Below are positions 7,878 to 16,135 of a stretch of 54,679 bases of DNA, piece after piece. This DNA is from an uncultured Flavobacterium sp. (GTDB taxonomy: Bacteria; Bacteroidota; Bacteroidia; Flavobacteriales; Flavobacteriaceae), in the NCBI GenBank assembly GCA_947632215.1, contig CANROJ010000011.1:1-54679 (forward strand), in the 5' to 3' direction. Positions within the stretch are counted from its first letter, which is position 1; each line of letters opens with the position of its first letter. A program made the translations under genes and the position numbers. The notes beneath the pieces are model-generated. The model did no database searches. It was not told the DNA's origin and saw nothing but the letters and a program-made list of their open reading frames with translations.

Positions 7878-8600
7878 ATGACAAATGACCTAGTGATTCT
7901 AATAGTGGATGACGAACCAAAAGTGGCCGAAGTGTTGAAAACTTTAATTGAAACAAAAGTTAACGTTGAAGAAAAAGTTAGTATCACTTGTGTAAACTCT
8001 GTTAAGGAGGCAGTAACTTTTATTGAGGGTTACTCTGCTGATTTAGTGTTTTTAGATATACATATGCCAGAGCAAGATGGATTGCAATTATTAGAGCAAG
8101 TAGATAATAAAAGCTTTGAGGTTGTCTTTACAACTGCTTATGATCAGTATGCTATAGAGGCTATTAATAAATATGATTGTTTAAAGTACTTATTAAAACC
8201 TATTACCATTTCAGATGTACAAAGTGTTTTCGATAAGTACAAAGAAAAAGCAGGCTATCAATATTACTATAAAATTGTAAAGAATAATAGTAAACGATAT
8301 TTGATCCGTATAGAAGATGTAGTGTTTTGTAAAGCAGCAGATAATTATTGTGAAATTTATCTGCAAAATAATAAGCACTTAGTATCGCGTACATTAAAGT
8401 CTGTTTCGGAGCGTATCTTGCATAAGAATTTTCGTAGAGTAAATAGATCCTTTTTTGTCAATATGGACTATGTTCAACATATAGATAATGAAAATAAAAT
8501 TCACTTTAAAGTACCCATTACATTTAATAATACCCAAGAAGAGCATTCCATTGTAATAGCCCAAAGTATCATGAAAGATTTTAGTTCATGGATGTTGTAA
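7878..8600 (+). CDS. LytTR-family response regulator
   Basis: A 240-residue two-component regulator. Receiver domain at residues 5-120: acidic pair Asp11/Asp12, phospho-acceptor Asp60 in VFLDIHMPEQDG, Thr85/Thr86 in FTTAYD, and Lys107 in YLLKPI. A LytTR DNA-binding domain occupies about 135-240 (IRIEDVVFCKAADNYCEIY, then FRRVNRSFFVNMDYV). Such regulators bind promoter direct repeats as dimers. It is the first gene of a three-gene unit: its last 13 bases overlap the start of the propeller kinase at 8588, which is its obvious partner. Targets are unknown. No clear pair of LytTR-type direct repeats was seen in its own promoter region. Confidence 0.93.
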   Translation: MTNDLVILIVDDEPKVAEVLKTLIETKVNVEEKVSITCVNSVKEAVTFIEGYSADLVFLDIHMPEQDGLQLLEQVDNKSFEVVFTTAYDQYAIEAINKYDCLKYLLKPITISDVQSVFDKYKEKAGYQYYYKIVKNNSKRYLIRIEDVVFCKAADNYCEIYLQNNKHLVSRTLKSVSERILHKNFRRVNRSFFVNMDYVQHIDNENKIHFKVPITFNNTQEEHSIVIAQSIMKDFSSWML

Positions 8601-11566
8601 ACAGGGGGGCTTTACTGGTTTTCTTACTACTATCTTTTGTTGTTTTTGGACAAAATACAGTACTGAGTAAAAAGTATAATGTAAGCAGCGGCCTTTTAGC
8701 AAATGACGTACAGGCCCTATGTTTAGATCAGCAAGGTGTTCTATGGATAGGCTCTAGTGTTGGTGTATCTAAGATTGCTAATGCTGAGGTAGAGATAGAA
8801 CAAAGTATTGATGATTTTAGTTTTACCAATGTAACTTCTATCTTACAAGATCCCAGTAAAGGGATGTGGTTTTCTAGTTATGGACAAGGAGTATTATACA
8901 AAGATGAGTCTAAAATCCTTTCCTATACAATGGAGAACTCATTGGTATCCGATAGGGTAAAGACGATGAGCATTTTTGGTAATTTACTTTATGTAGGTAC
9001 ACTCAATGGTATTTCCATTATTAATTTGGATACCCATCAAATATTAACTCCAATAATTCAAAAACAGGGGTATTTGCCCTTTGAAGTGACTAGTTTTTTT
9101 GAGTTTGATCAACAAGTCTATGCCACTACTATATCCCATGGCGTTTGTCGGGTTTCACAAAACAGTATAGTTAGTGAGAATAATATTAAAGCAATACTCT
9201 CTAGTGCTAGACTAAATAACTTATTGTTTTATGGCACCCAGGAGGATCTGATTGTACAAGATTTTGTAACTAAAGAAATCGTCTATCAACAAAATATTCC
9301 CAATATTGTGCACTTTGAACAAGTCAAAGGAGAATTATATATAGTGAGTTCTGGATTCTTTGACAATCAAGGTGGTGTATTTCGATGGGAAAATAATAAG
9401 GTAGATACCATTAAAACTAATATTCATTGGCCTAACAATGGAGTAATGTCGATGACCTATGATCAGCTTCATGATTTTTTATATGTAGGTAGTGCTGATG
9501 ATGGGGTTTTTCAAATAGACATGTCTTCTGCCTTAAGCTTAGATACCTCCATGAGCAATGTTATGGCTGTGGAGGGTATAAAACAACATATTTTTGTATT
9601 CTCAGATAATGGCTTAGATATTCTTAAGGATGGACAAACCATTAAAAATTTATCCTTGGATACTTTTAAATATTTTCAGCAAAATAATTATAAGCGTTTC
9701 AAAGATCAGTTCACAAAAGAAAATTATTTCTTTGAAATTGATTATAGTATTCCTGCCGATAGAATCGTTTTTTTTAGAGCCATTGCTCACAAAAACTCTA
9801 TTTGGGTAAGTACTAATATTGGCTTGTTTCAAATTAGTAGTCAAGGGGATTTGCTAAATTATTATAATTTATTCACCTTTCATTTTGAATTTACCCAAGA
9901 TCAGTTAGTAGAAGTAATGCCCTATCAAGGGGTGCGTGTTTTTACTGATTTACAACAAATGGACTATCGTAACTATATTGCTTTAGATGCTGTAAATATT
10001 CCTAAGGAAATTGTTAGTATAGTTAAAATAGAGGATACTATATATTTTGCTAGTGCCAACGATGGATTGTATAGTTATGATTCCAAGCAAGGTTTTATTA
10101 GTTTTTTAGAAAAAGGTTGGTTTGAGCAAAAACGATTAAAGATACTCTCTAAAGGGCCTAATGGTATTTTATATATTGCTACAGATACTAATGATATTTA
10201 TGCATTGCAGGTAGGTCAGGGGATGTTTTCAAACCAAAAAATTATAGAGAGAAGCCAAATTATCGGTTCTGATCTTAGCTTTATTTCATCGAATGAGGAT
10301 AAACTTATTGTAGGCAGCAATAAAGGGCTTAGTATTTTTAGAGAACATGAGATCTTTTATTTTGACCAAGAACAAGGTTTTCAACCTAACAAAGTAAACG
10401 CCTATCTACAAAAAGGCAATAGATTATACTTAGGTACAATAGAGGGGCTTTATAGTTTAGATACCCAGTACTTTGCCTATAAGCAAAGGGATTTACAGGT
10501 ACAACTATTAGAAATATTGGTTAATGGTTCATCTGGGAAAAAGTTAGTCACTATTAGTGAGGGGCAGAAGACTTTAGATTTAGGGTATGATTCGAATTCC
10601 TTACAAATCAGTTTTTTTGTTACAGGATCTAAATTCCCTAAAAAATTATATTTTCATTATCGATTAAAACCTAATGGAAATTGGAGAAAAGTTAGAGATA
10701 ACAGAATAGAACTACATTATTTGGAGCCTGGGAATTATCCCATTGAGCTGAAGATTAAAGATTATGATTCGGGACAAGAAATTTTGGAACCATTATTGTT
10801 TGTTAAGATAAGGCAACCCTATTACCAAAGCATTTGGTTTATATCAGGATCTTTTATAGGAATAATTGGCTTTATGTTTATTCTATATAGGACTCGGATT
10901 TTGCAATTAAAGAGGAAGCAAAGTGTTAAGGCTAAGAAGTTGGTGTACGATAAACGTCTTGCAGAAGTAAAGTTGTTAGCTGTTAGAAGTCAAATGAATG
11001 CTCATTTTATTTTTAATGTCCTTAGTAGTATACAGTTTTATATATTAAAAGGAAATCAAGATCAAGCTTTTGACTATTTAGGGAAGTTTGCTCATTTAAT
11101 TCGGGAGAGTTTAAATTTATCTACTAAAGAGAGAATTAGTATTGCTAGGGAGTTAGATTACTTAAAGGACTATGTAGAAATTGAAAACATGCGCCTGGAT
11201 GATAGAGTCGAGTTTATTATAGAGAGTTTTGATGATATCGATTTAAAGAGTGTGTTTATTCCTCCAATGCTTCTACAACCTTTTATTGAGAATGCTTTAG
11301 TACATGCCTTTCCAATAAGTGTCACTAACCCTAAATTAACTATAAGTATTAGTAAGCTCAATAGTACTGATTTACTTATTGTTATTCAAGACAATGGCAT
11401 CGGTGGTGTAGGGGCTAGCAAGAAACATAATTACAAATCTAAAGGAATGGGCATTGTAAGGCAAAGAATGGCTCTTATACAGGAGTATCTCGAGCAAGAC
11501 ATAAAGACTTTTACAAGTGATCAAGGCTCTCGAGTGGAGCTTATATTAAAGAAAATTGTTAGATAA
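8588..11566 (+). CDS. Two-component propeller sensor histidine kinase (LytS/YehU-type core)
   Basis: A 992-residue membrane sensor. Order: signal peptide (1-22, ending VVFGQ), a long periplasmic domain of about 600 residues with repeated propeller-type blades (GVLWIGSSVGVSK, GMWFSSYGQGVLYKD, FLYVGSADDGVFQI, LYLGTIEGLYSL), a Y_Y_Y-like immunoglobulin-type domain (about 640-740), one membrane helix (WFISGSFIGIIGFMFILY), and a cytoplasmic kinase. The kinase is the His_kinase/HATPase_c type with His806 in QMNAHFIFNVLSSIQ; relatives usually have NPHF. The N box is FIENALVHAF and the G1 box is QDNGIG. It should phosphorylate the LytTR regulator encoded immediately upstream. Its stop codon shares one base with the start of the metallophosphoesterase gene. 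The periplasmic ligand is unknown; classical propeller sensors fused to AraC regulators sense glycans, but no polysaccharide locus is nearby. Confidence 0.93.
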   Translation: MDVVNRGALLVFLLLSFVVFGQNTVLSKKYNVSSGLLANDVQALCLDQQGVLWIGSSVGVSKIANAEVEIEQSIDDFSFTNVTSILQDPSKGMWFSSYGQGVLYKDESKILSYTMENSLVSDRVKTMSIFGNLLYVGTLNGISIINLDTHQILTPIIQKQGYLPFEVTSFFEFDQQVYATTISHGVCRVSQNSIVSENNIKAILSSARLNNLLFYGTQEDLIVQDFVTKEIVYQQNIPNIVHFEQVKGELYIVSSGFFDNQGGVFRWENNKVDTIKTNIHWPNNGVMSMTYDQLHDFLYVGSADDGVFQIDMSSALSLDTSMSNVMAVEGIKQHIFVFSDNGLDILKDGQTIKNLSLDTFKYFQQNNYKRFKDQFTKENYFFEIDYSIPADRIVFFRAIAHKNSIWVSTNIGLFQISSQGDLLNYYNLFTFHFEFTQDQLVEVMPYQGVRVFTDLQQMDYRNYIALDAVNIPKEIVSIVKIEDTIYFASANDGLYSYDSKQGFISFLEKGWFEQKRLKILSKGPNGILYIATDTNDIYALQVGQGMFSNQKIIERSQIIGSDLSFISSNEDKLIVGSNKGLSIFREHEIFYFDQEQGFQPNKVNAYLQKGNRLYLGTIEGLYSLDTQYFAYKQRDLQVQLLEILVNGSSGKKLVTISEGQKTLDLGYDSNSLQISFFVTGSKFPKKLYFHYRLKPNGNWRKVRDNRIELHYLEPGNYPIELKIKDYDSGQEILEPLLFVKIRQPYYQSIWFISGSFIGIIGFMFILYRTRILQLKRKQSVKAKKLVYDKRLAEVKLLAVRSQMNAHFIFNVLSSIQFYILKGNQDQAFDYLGKFAHLIRESLNLSTKERISIARELDYLKDYVEIENMRLDDRVEFIIESFDDIDLKSVFIPPMLLQPFIENALVHAFPISVTNPKLTISISKLNSTDLLIVIQDNGIGGVGASKKHNYKSKGMGIVRQRMALIQEYLEQDIKTFTSDQGSRVELILKKIVR

Positions 11567-12693
11567 TGAAAAAATATATTTTTGGCTGTATTCTATTACT
11601 TTATGGCTTGGGTAATTATTATGTGTTTGAGCATTTCTATGTGTTAGTTAAAAATGATATGCCAATTCTTCAAGCTGTATTTTGGCTAGTAGCGGCTTTT
11701 TTAAGTGGTAGTATATTTGTTTTTTACGCCTTAAGTAAATATTTTAATGTTACTGTAGCTAGTGTTTTTTATAAAGTGGGAACAGGCTGGTTAATGCTGC
11801 TTACCAATGTGTTTTTATTTGCTGTGTTTCTAGACTTTCTCTTTTGGTTAGCCTCTTTTAGTTCATGGAGTTCTGTTGAAGTTATTAAGGATAATGACTA
11901 TGTGAAAAGTTTAGCTTTAGTTCTGGTAACCTTTGTAGTTGCCTTAGTAGGCTTTAGTTCTTATAGGAAGAAAAATCAAGTAAATATTAAGCTAGAAATA
12001 GACAAGGTTATAAAGAGACCTGTTAAAATAGTCTTTATATCTGATTTGCATTTAGGTTATGCTATTCAGCAAAAGGAGTTGAAGCATTGGGTTGAAATTA
12101 TCAACAAGCAAAAAGCGGACTTAGTACTAATTGCAGGGGATATAATAGATTGTGATACAAGACCGTTGTGGCACTATAAATTAGCAGAATACCTCAAAGA
12201 AATTAAAGCTAAAAATGGGGTGTATTGTTGTTTAGGAAATCATGAATATTTATCTGGTTTACAACAGAGTATAGATTTTCTAAAAGCTTCTAATATCCAA
12301 GTCTTAAAAGATAAAGTTAGCTACTTAGAGGATTTAGATATGTATATCATTGGTCGAGATGATAAAACAAATAAGCATAGGAATACCCTTGGGGATCTTA
12401 TGAGTGAACTTGATTCAAAAAAGATGAGTGTTTTATTAGATCATCAGCCATATGATTTAGATACTGCTGCTAAATGTCAAGTAGATTTACAATTATCTGG
12501 ACATACGCATAAGGGACAAGTTTGGCCATTTTCATGGATAACAAATATATTGTTTGAGAAAAGTCATGGCCAATTAGTAAAACAAAATACTCATTATTAT
12601 GTTTCCTCAGGTTTAGGTATTTGGGGAGGTAGATACCGTCTAGGTACCCGTAGTGAGTATGTAATTATCAATGTGCAACAAAAGGAAGATTGA
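11566..12693 (+). CDS. Membrane-anchored metallophosphoesterase
   Basis: 375 residues. Four predicted membrane helices fill the first third (about residues 3-22, 33-55, 72-98, 112-132), followed by a calcineurin-like phosphoesterase domain. Metal-binding motifs are complete: ISDLHLGY, AGDIID, LGNHEYL and GHTHKGQVWP. This arrangement matches the YkuE/YaeI-like group of membrane metallophosphoesterases, some of which act on lipid-linked substrates such as UDP-diacylglucosamine or lipid phosphates. Orientation puts the catalytic domain after the fourth helix. Its ATG overlaps the kinase stop codon by one base (TAATG), so it is translationally coupled to the two-component pair. That coupling is the only clue to its role; the substrate is not predictable. 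Confidence 0.9.
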   Translation: MKKYIFGCILLLYGLGNYYVFEHFYVLVKNDMPILQAVFWLVAAFLSGSIFVFYALSKYFNVTVASVFYKVGTGWLMLLTNVFLFAVFLDFLFWLASFSSWSSVEVIKDNDYVKSLALVLVTFVVALVGFSSYRKKNQVNIKLEIDKVIKRPVKIVFISDLHLGYAIQQKELKHWVEIINKQKADLVLIAGDIIDCDTRPLWHYKLAEYLKEIKAKNGVYCCLGNHEYLSGLQQSIDFLKASNIQVLKDKVSYLEDLDMYIIGRDDKTNKHRNTLGDLMSELDSKKMSVLLDHQPYDLDTAAKCQVDLQLSGHTHKGQVWPFSWITNILFEKSHGQLVKQNTHYYVSSGLGIWGGRYRLGTRSEYVIINVQQKED

Positions 12694-12734
12694 GCGTTAT
12701 AAACTATGTAATTTTATTATCGTTAATAAAAGTC

Positions 12735-12742
12735 TATTTTTG
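12735..12742 (+). promoter_or_regulatory. Possible -7 box TATTTTTG for the ABC-F gene
   Basis: It matches TAnnTTTG 15 bases before the GTG start, which would give a very short leader. The region is AT-rich, so chance is a real possibility. Confidence 0.35.
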
Positions 12743-12757
12743 TAAAAAATAAGTATT

Positions 12758-14614
12758 GTGAATTATCTATCAGTAGAAAATATATCGAAGTCTTTTGGTG
12801 CTCGCACTTTATTTGAAGACATTAGTTTTGGAATTAATAAAGATCAAAAAATTGCTTTTGTAGCAAAGAATGGAACTGGAAAGACAACCATATTAAAAAT
12901 ATTAATGGGGGAGGATTATCCAGATCAAGGCCAGGTAGTTATTCGTAAAGATATACGAGTTGCTTTTTTGGCTCAAGAGCCTAATTTACAAGATGAGTTA
13001 AGTATAGAGCAAAGTATTTTCGCATCGGATAATGATATATTAAAGATAATTGAGCAGTATGAAAAGGCTCTAGAGAATCCAGAAGATCAAGATGCTTATC
13101 AAGATGCTTTTGAAAAGATGGATGCTTTTAATGCTTGGGATTTTGAAACCCAGTACAAACAGATTTTATCTAAGTTGAAGTTAGATGATTTAAAACTAAA
13201 AGTGAAAAATCTATCTGGAGGACAGAAGAAGCGTTTAGCTCTAGCTATTATCTTAATTAATCGTCCAGATTTGTTGATCTTAGATGAACCTACCAATCAC
13301 TTAGATTTAGAAATGATTGAATGGTTAGAGAATTATTTTGCAAAAGAGAATATAACCTTATTTATGGTTACACACGATCGTTTCTTCTTGGAGAGAGTTT
13401 GTAATGAAATTGTAGAATTAGATAACGGTAAAATCTATCAATATAAAGGTAACTACTCGTATTATTTAGAAAAGAAAGAAGAGCGTATTGCTAGTGAGAA
13501 TGCTAGTATTGATAAGGCTCAGAATGTTTTGGTGAAAGAGCTTTCTTGGATGCGTAGACAACCAAAGGCAAGGACCACTAAAAGTAAGAGTAGAATTGAT
13601 GATTTTTATATAATCAAAGAAAAAGCTCAAAGTCGCCGAATAGAACACCAAGTTGAATTGGAAATAAACATGGAGCGTATGGGTAGTAAAATTGTAGAAC
13701 TCCATAAGCTGTATAAGTCTTTTGGAGATAAAACTATTTTAGAAGACTTCTCTTATAATTTTAATAAGGGAGAGAGAATTGGTATCATTGGAAAGAATGG
13801 TAGTGGTAAGTCGAGTTTCTTAAACATACTTACTCAAATTGATCAGCCAGATGCAGGAAAGGTTGTTGTTGGAGAAACAATTAAAATTGGGTATTATACC
13901 CAAGGGGGAATTCATATAAAACCCGAGCAAAAAGTAATTGATGTAATTAAGGAGTTTGGAGAACAAATACCATTAGCAAAAGGTAGATCAATCTCCGCGG
14001 CTCAATTACTGGAGCGCTTTTTATTTGATCGTAAAAAACAACATGATTATGTCGAGAAGTTAAGCGGAGGGGAATTAAAGCGTCTATATCTGTGTACTGT
14101 ATTAATTCAAAACCCAAATTTTCTAATTTTAGATGAGCCAACTAACGATTTAGACATTGTAACTTTAAATGTATTAGAGAGTTTTTTATTAGATTTTCCA
14201 GGCTGTTTAGTGGTAGTATCCCACGACCGTTACTTTATGGATAAAATTGTAGACCATCTTTTTATTTTTAGAGGGGATGGAATTATTGAAGACTTCCCAG
14301 GAAACTACTCTGATTTTAGACAATATGAAGATAGTGTGGAACCTCAAAAAGAAGAGCCTAAAGAAAAAGTAAATTGGAAGAAAAAACAAGAAAGCAATGG
14401 ACTTAGTTTCCAAGAACAAAAGGAACTACAGAAGATTGAAAGAGAAATGCAAAAGTTACAAGAAGCTAAGAAGGAAATTGAGCATCTTTTCGCTCATAGT
14501 ACTTTGAACGAGCAGCAGATTCAGGAGAAATCTTCCAAATTAGAAAAAATTCTAAAGGATTTAGAGGATAAAGAAATGCGCTGGTTTGAACTTAATGAGA
14601 AAATCGACCAGTAG
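12758..14614 (+). CDS. ABC-F family ATPase (Uup-like)
   Basis: A 618-residue soluble tandem-ATPase protein of the ABC-F class, which acts on the ribosome or in DNA transactions rather than in transport; no membrane segment exists. First domain: Walker A AKNGTGKTT (Ala in place of the usual leading Gly), signature LSGGQKKRLALA, Walker B LLILDEPTNHLD. An arm/linker region follows (about 230-310, rich in basic residues such as RRQPKARTTKSKSR). Second domain: GKNGSGKSS, LSGGELKRLYL, FLILDEPTNDLD. The C-terminal 90 residues are highly charged and coiled-coil-like, as in Uup. The start is GTG; no ATG is available in frame nearby and the homology begins directly at NYLSVENISKSFG. Confidence 0.9.
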   Translation: MNYLSVENISKSFGARTLFEDISFGINKDQKIAFVAKNGTGKTTILKILMGEDYPDQGQVVIRKDIRVAFLAQEPNLQDELSIEQSIFASDNDILKIIEQYEKALENPEDQDAYQDAFEKMDAFNAWDFETQYKQILSKLKLDDLKLKVKNLSGGQKKRLALAIILINRPDLLILDEPTNHLDLEMIEWLENYFAKENITLFMVTHDRFFLERVCNEIVELDNGKIYQYKGNYSYYLEKKEERIASENASIDKAQNVLVKELSWMRRQPKARTTKSKSRIDDFYIIKEKAQSRRIEHQVELEINMERMGSKIVELHKLYKSFGDKTILEDFSYNFNKGERIGIIGKNGSGKSSFLNILTQIDQPDAGKVVVGETIKIGYYTQGGIHIKPEQKVIDVIKEFGEQIPLAKGRSISAAQLLERFLFDRKKQHDYVEKLSGGELKRLYLCTVLIQNPNFLILDEPTNDLDIVTLNVLESFLLDFPGCLVVVSHDRYFMDKIVDHLFIFRGDGIIEDFPGNYSDFRQYEDSVEPQKEEPKEKVNWKKKQESNGLSFQEQKELQKIEREMQKLQEAKKEIEHLFAHSTLNEQQIQEKSSKLEKILKDLEDKEMRWFELNEKIDQ

Positions 14615-14657
14615 ACTTTTATTAAATATATAAAAAAAGCATTGTAGCATTATTGAG

Positions 14658-14696
14658 AATCTCTACGACTGTATAAGTTTAGTAGAGATTTTTTTT
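14658..14696 (+). terminator. Terminator after the ABC-F gene
   Basis: AATCTCTAC pairs with GTAGAGATT around a loop of about 15 bases and is followed by six further T. It lies 44 bases past the stop at 14614. Confidence 0.8.
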
Positions 14697-15038
14697 GATT
14701 TATTTACTGTTGCATTCTGCTAAATTACATTATAGTTTTACTCTAGTATTTATGTGAAAATATAACTTAATTGTACTGCCGTAGAAACAAGTTTTTTATT
14801 TTAACTAGCTTAGGTTAGCGTATTGCTTAAAGTAGACCGAAATTGTTTGTAAAAAAGATTTTTTTGCTAAATTTTGTGGTGAGGTCCTCGTTAATTTAGA
14901 AATAAAATCAAGTTTTGTTGCATTTTATTGTGTTAAAAAATAGTATTGTAAGTTATTGTTTTTGAGCATGTTGTGTTTTCTTTGGTGTTAAAGTGGTGCG
15001 ATAAGTGGCCATTTTTAGGCCTAAATTAAAAAAAGCAG
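14697..15038. other. Intergenic region upstream of the lysozyme-fold gene
   Basis: About 340 bases with no credible reading frame. The right end carries two things that look regulatory: the hexamer AAGTGG twice, at 14991-14996 and 15003-15008 (12-base period), and a 10-base palindrome TTAGGCCTAA at 15015-15024. The palindrome sits where the -33 element of the following promoter should be. The rest is AT-rich with nothing recognised. Confidence 0.4.
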
Positions 15039-15046
15039 TAACTTTG
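15039..15046 (+). promoter_or_regulatory. -7 box TAACTTTG for the lysozyme-fold gene
   Basis: A full match to TAnnTTTG, 46 bases before the chosen ATG at 15093. No TTG is found at -33; the palindrome TTAGGCCTAA occupies that place, consistent with activator-dependent or repressor-controlled transcription (inference). Confidence 0.55.
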
Positions 15047-15092
15047 CAAACAGAAATTTCAAGTGGTGACAGGGCTTGAGAAATTAAACTTA

Positions 15093-15737
15093 ATGAGAAA
15101 AAAATGTTCTTTTTTTATCGGGTTTTTGCTACTTGTAGCTATGTTAGTTTCGAGTTTTAAACAAATAGAAATGTTTGTTTCACCAGAAGTTAACTTAACT
15201 CTACCGGAGAATCTTTTTTATGCAAACCCTCAATTGGCAAGCATATCACAGGTTCAAAATAGTACAGCAATCCCGTTCACAGGAAAGACCTATATGGGCT
15301 TTAAGCAAGCCTTAGGCGTGCGAGAGTCAAATGGATTATACGATATCGTTAATTCATATGGGTACATGGGAAAATACCAGTTTGGTAAATTAGCATTAAA
15401 TTCTATAGGAATAAATGATGCATCCATGTTTTTACAAGATCCACTTTTACAAGAAAAAGCATTCGATGCTTTAGTGTCAAAAAATAAATGGATTTTACGT
15501 AAAGAAATAGAGCAATTCCATGGCAAACAAGTTGCAGGAATTAATATTACTGAATCAGGTCTTATCGCGGCAGCTCACTTAGGAGGTGCAGGTTCGGTAA
15601 AGAAATTTTTAAAGAGTAATGGTGTCAATGCATTTCAAGATGGTTTTGGTACTTCTATTAAATCTTATTTAAAGAGATTTGGGGGATATGATATCTCGCA
15701 GATTAAAGCTGATAAAAATGCGATTGTTTCCATTTAA
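15093..15737 (+). CDS. Secreted lysozyme-fold protein (putative peptidoglycan hydrolase)
   Basis: 214 residues. The ATG at 15093 was chosen because it opens a proper signal peptide (MRKKCSFFIGFLLLVAMLVS); GTG codons 30 bases earlier would put an odd 10-residue tail ahead of it. The mature part contains FKQALGVRESNGLYDIVNSY followed by GYMGKYQFGKLAL, the pattern of a transglycosylase/lysozyme-like fold: a glutamate in RESNG, then a G-x-x-GKYQ segment. Later AAHLGGAGSVKKFLKSNG matches the 'H.GG' helix of such enzymes. It is therefore probably exported and acts on peptidoglycan, but only the fold pattern supports this. It is a single-gene transcription unit with its own promoter and terminator. 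Confidence 0.7.
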   Translation: MRKKCSFFIGFLLLVAMLVSSFKQIEMFVSPEVNLTLPENLFYANPQLASISQVQNSTAIPFTGKTYMGFKQALGVRESNGLYDIVNSYGYMGKYQFGKLALNSIGINDASMFLQDPLLQEKAFDALVSKNKWILRKEIEQFHGKQVAGINITESGLIAAAHLGGAGSVKKFLKSNGVNAFQDGFGTSIKSYLKRFGGYDISQIKADKNAIVSI

Positions 15738-15758
15738 GTCAGTCTAAAACAAATATTT

Positions 15759-15793
15759 AAGGCTATAGTCAATAATTGATTATAGCCTTTTTT
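15759..15793 (+). terminator. Terminator after the lysozyme-fold gene
   Basis: AAGGCTATA pairs with TATAGCCTT and is followed by a T-run. It begins 22 bases after the stop codon. Confidence 0.85.
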
Positions 15794-16135
15794 ATTTTAG
15801 TGCGTTTTAACAGGTTATAATTATGTAAGTCTAAATAGTGACTTGCTGAGGTTTTTGTTTGTTAAAACCAGCTTATAAGAGCTTTTGAATCCCTACCAAG
15901 CAATGTTTGTTCCAATAAAACTATCCCTTAATTGAGTATAGAGAGTGTTATTATATGTTTTTTGTCTTCTTACAAAGCAATTATATGCCTTAGATGACTT
16001 AAAAAATATAGTCTAAATATTAGCAGTAATTTTGATCCAATATAAGGGACTTGCTAAAAGTAGAGCCTAAAAGTAAGCTTACTTTTCTTCTTAAGTATAA
16101 CCTTTTTATTTGCCGTTAAGGATTTAAAACTAAAA
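15794..16135. other. Convergent intergenic region with one palindrome
   Basis: About 340 bases between the lysozyme-fold gene and the end of fumC with no gene recognised. The only structure seen is an 18-base perfect palindrome AAAAGTAAGCTTACTTTT at 16069-16086, 50 bases past the fumC stop. It could serve as a weak terminator for fumC, though the T-run is short. Confidence 0.35.
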
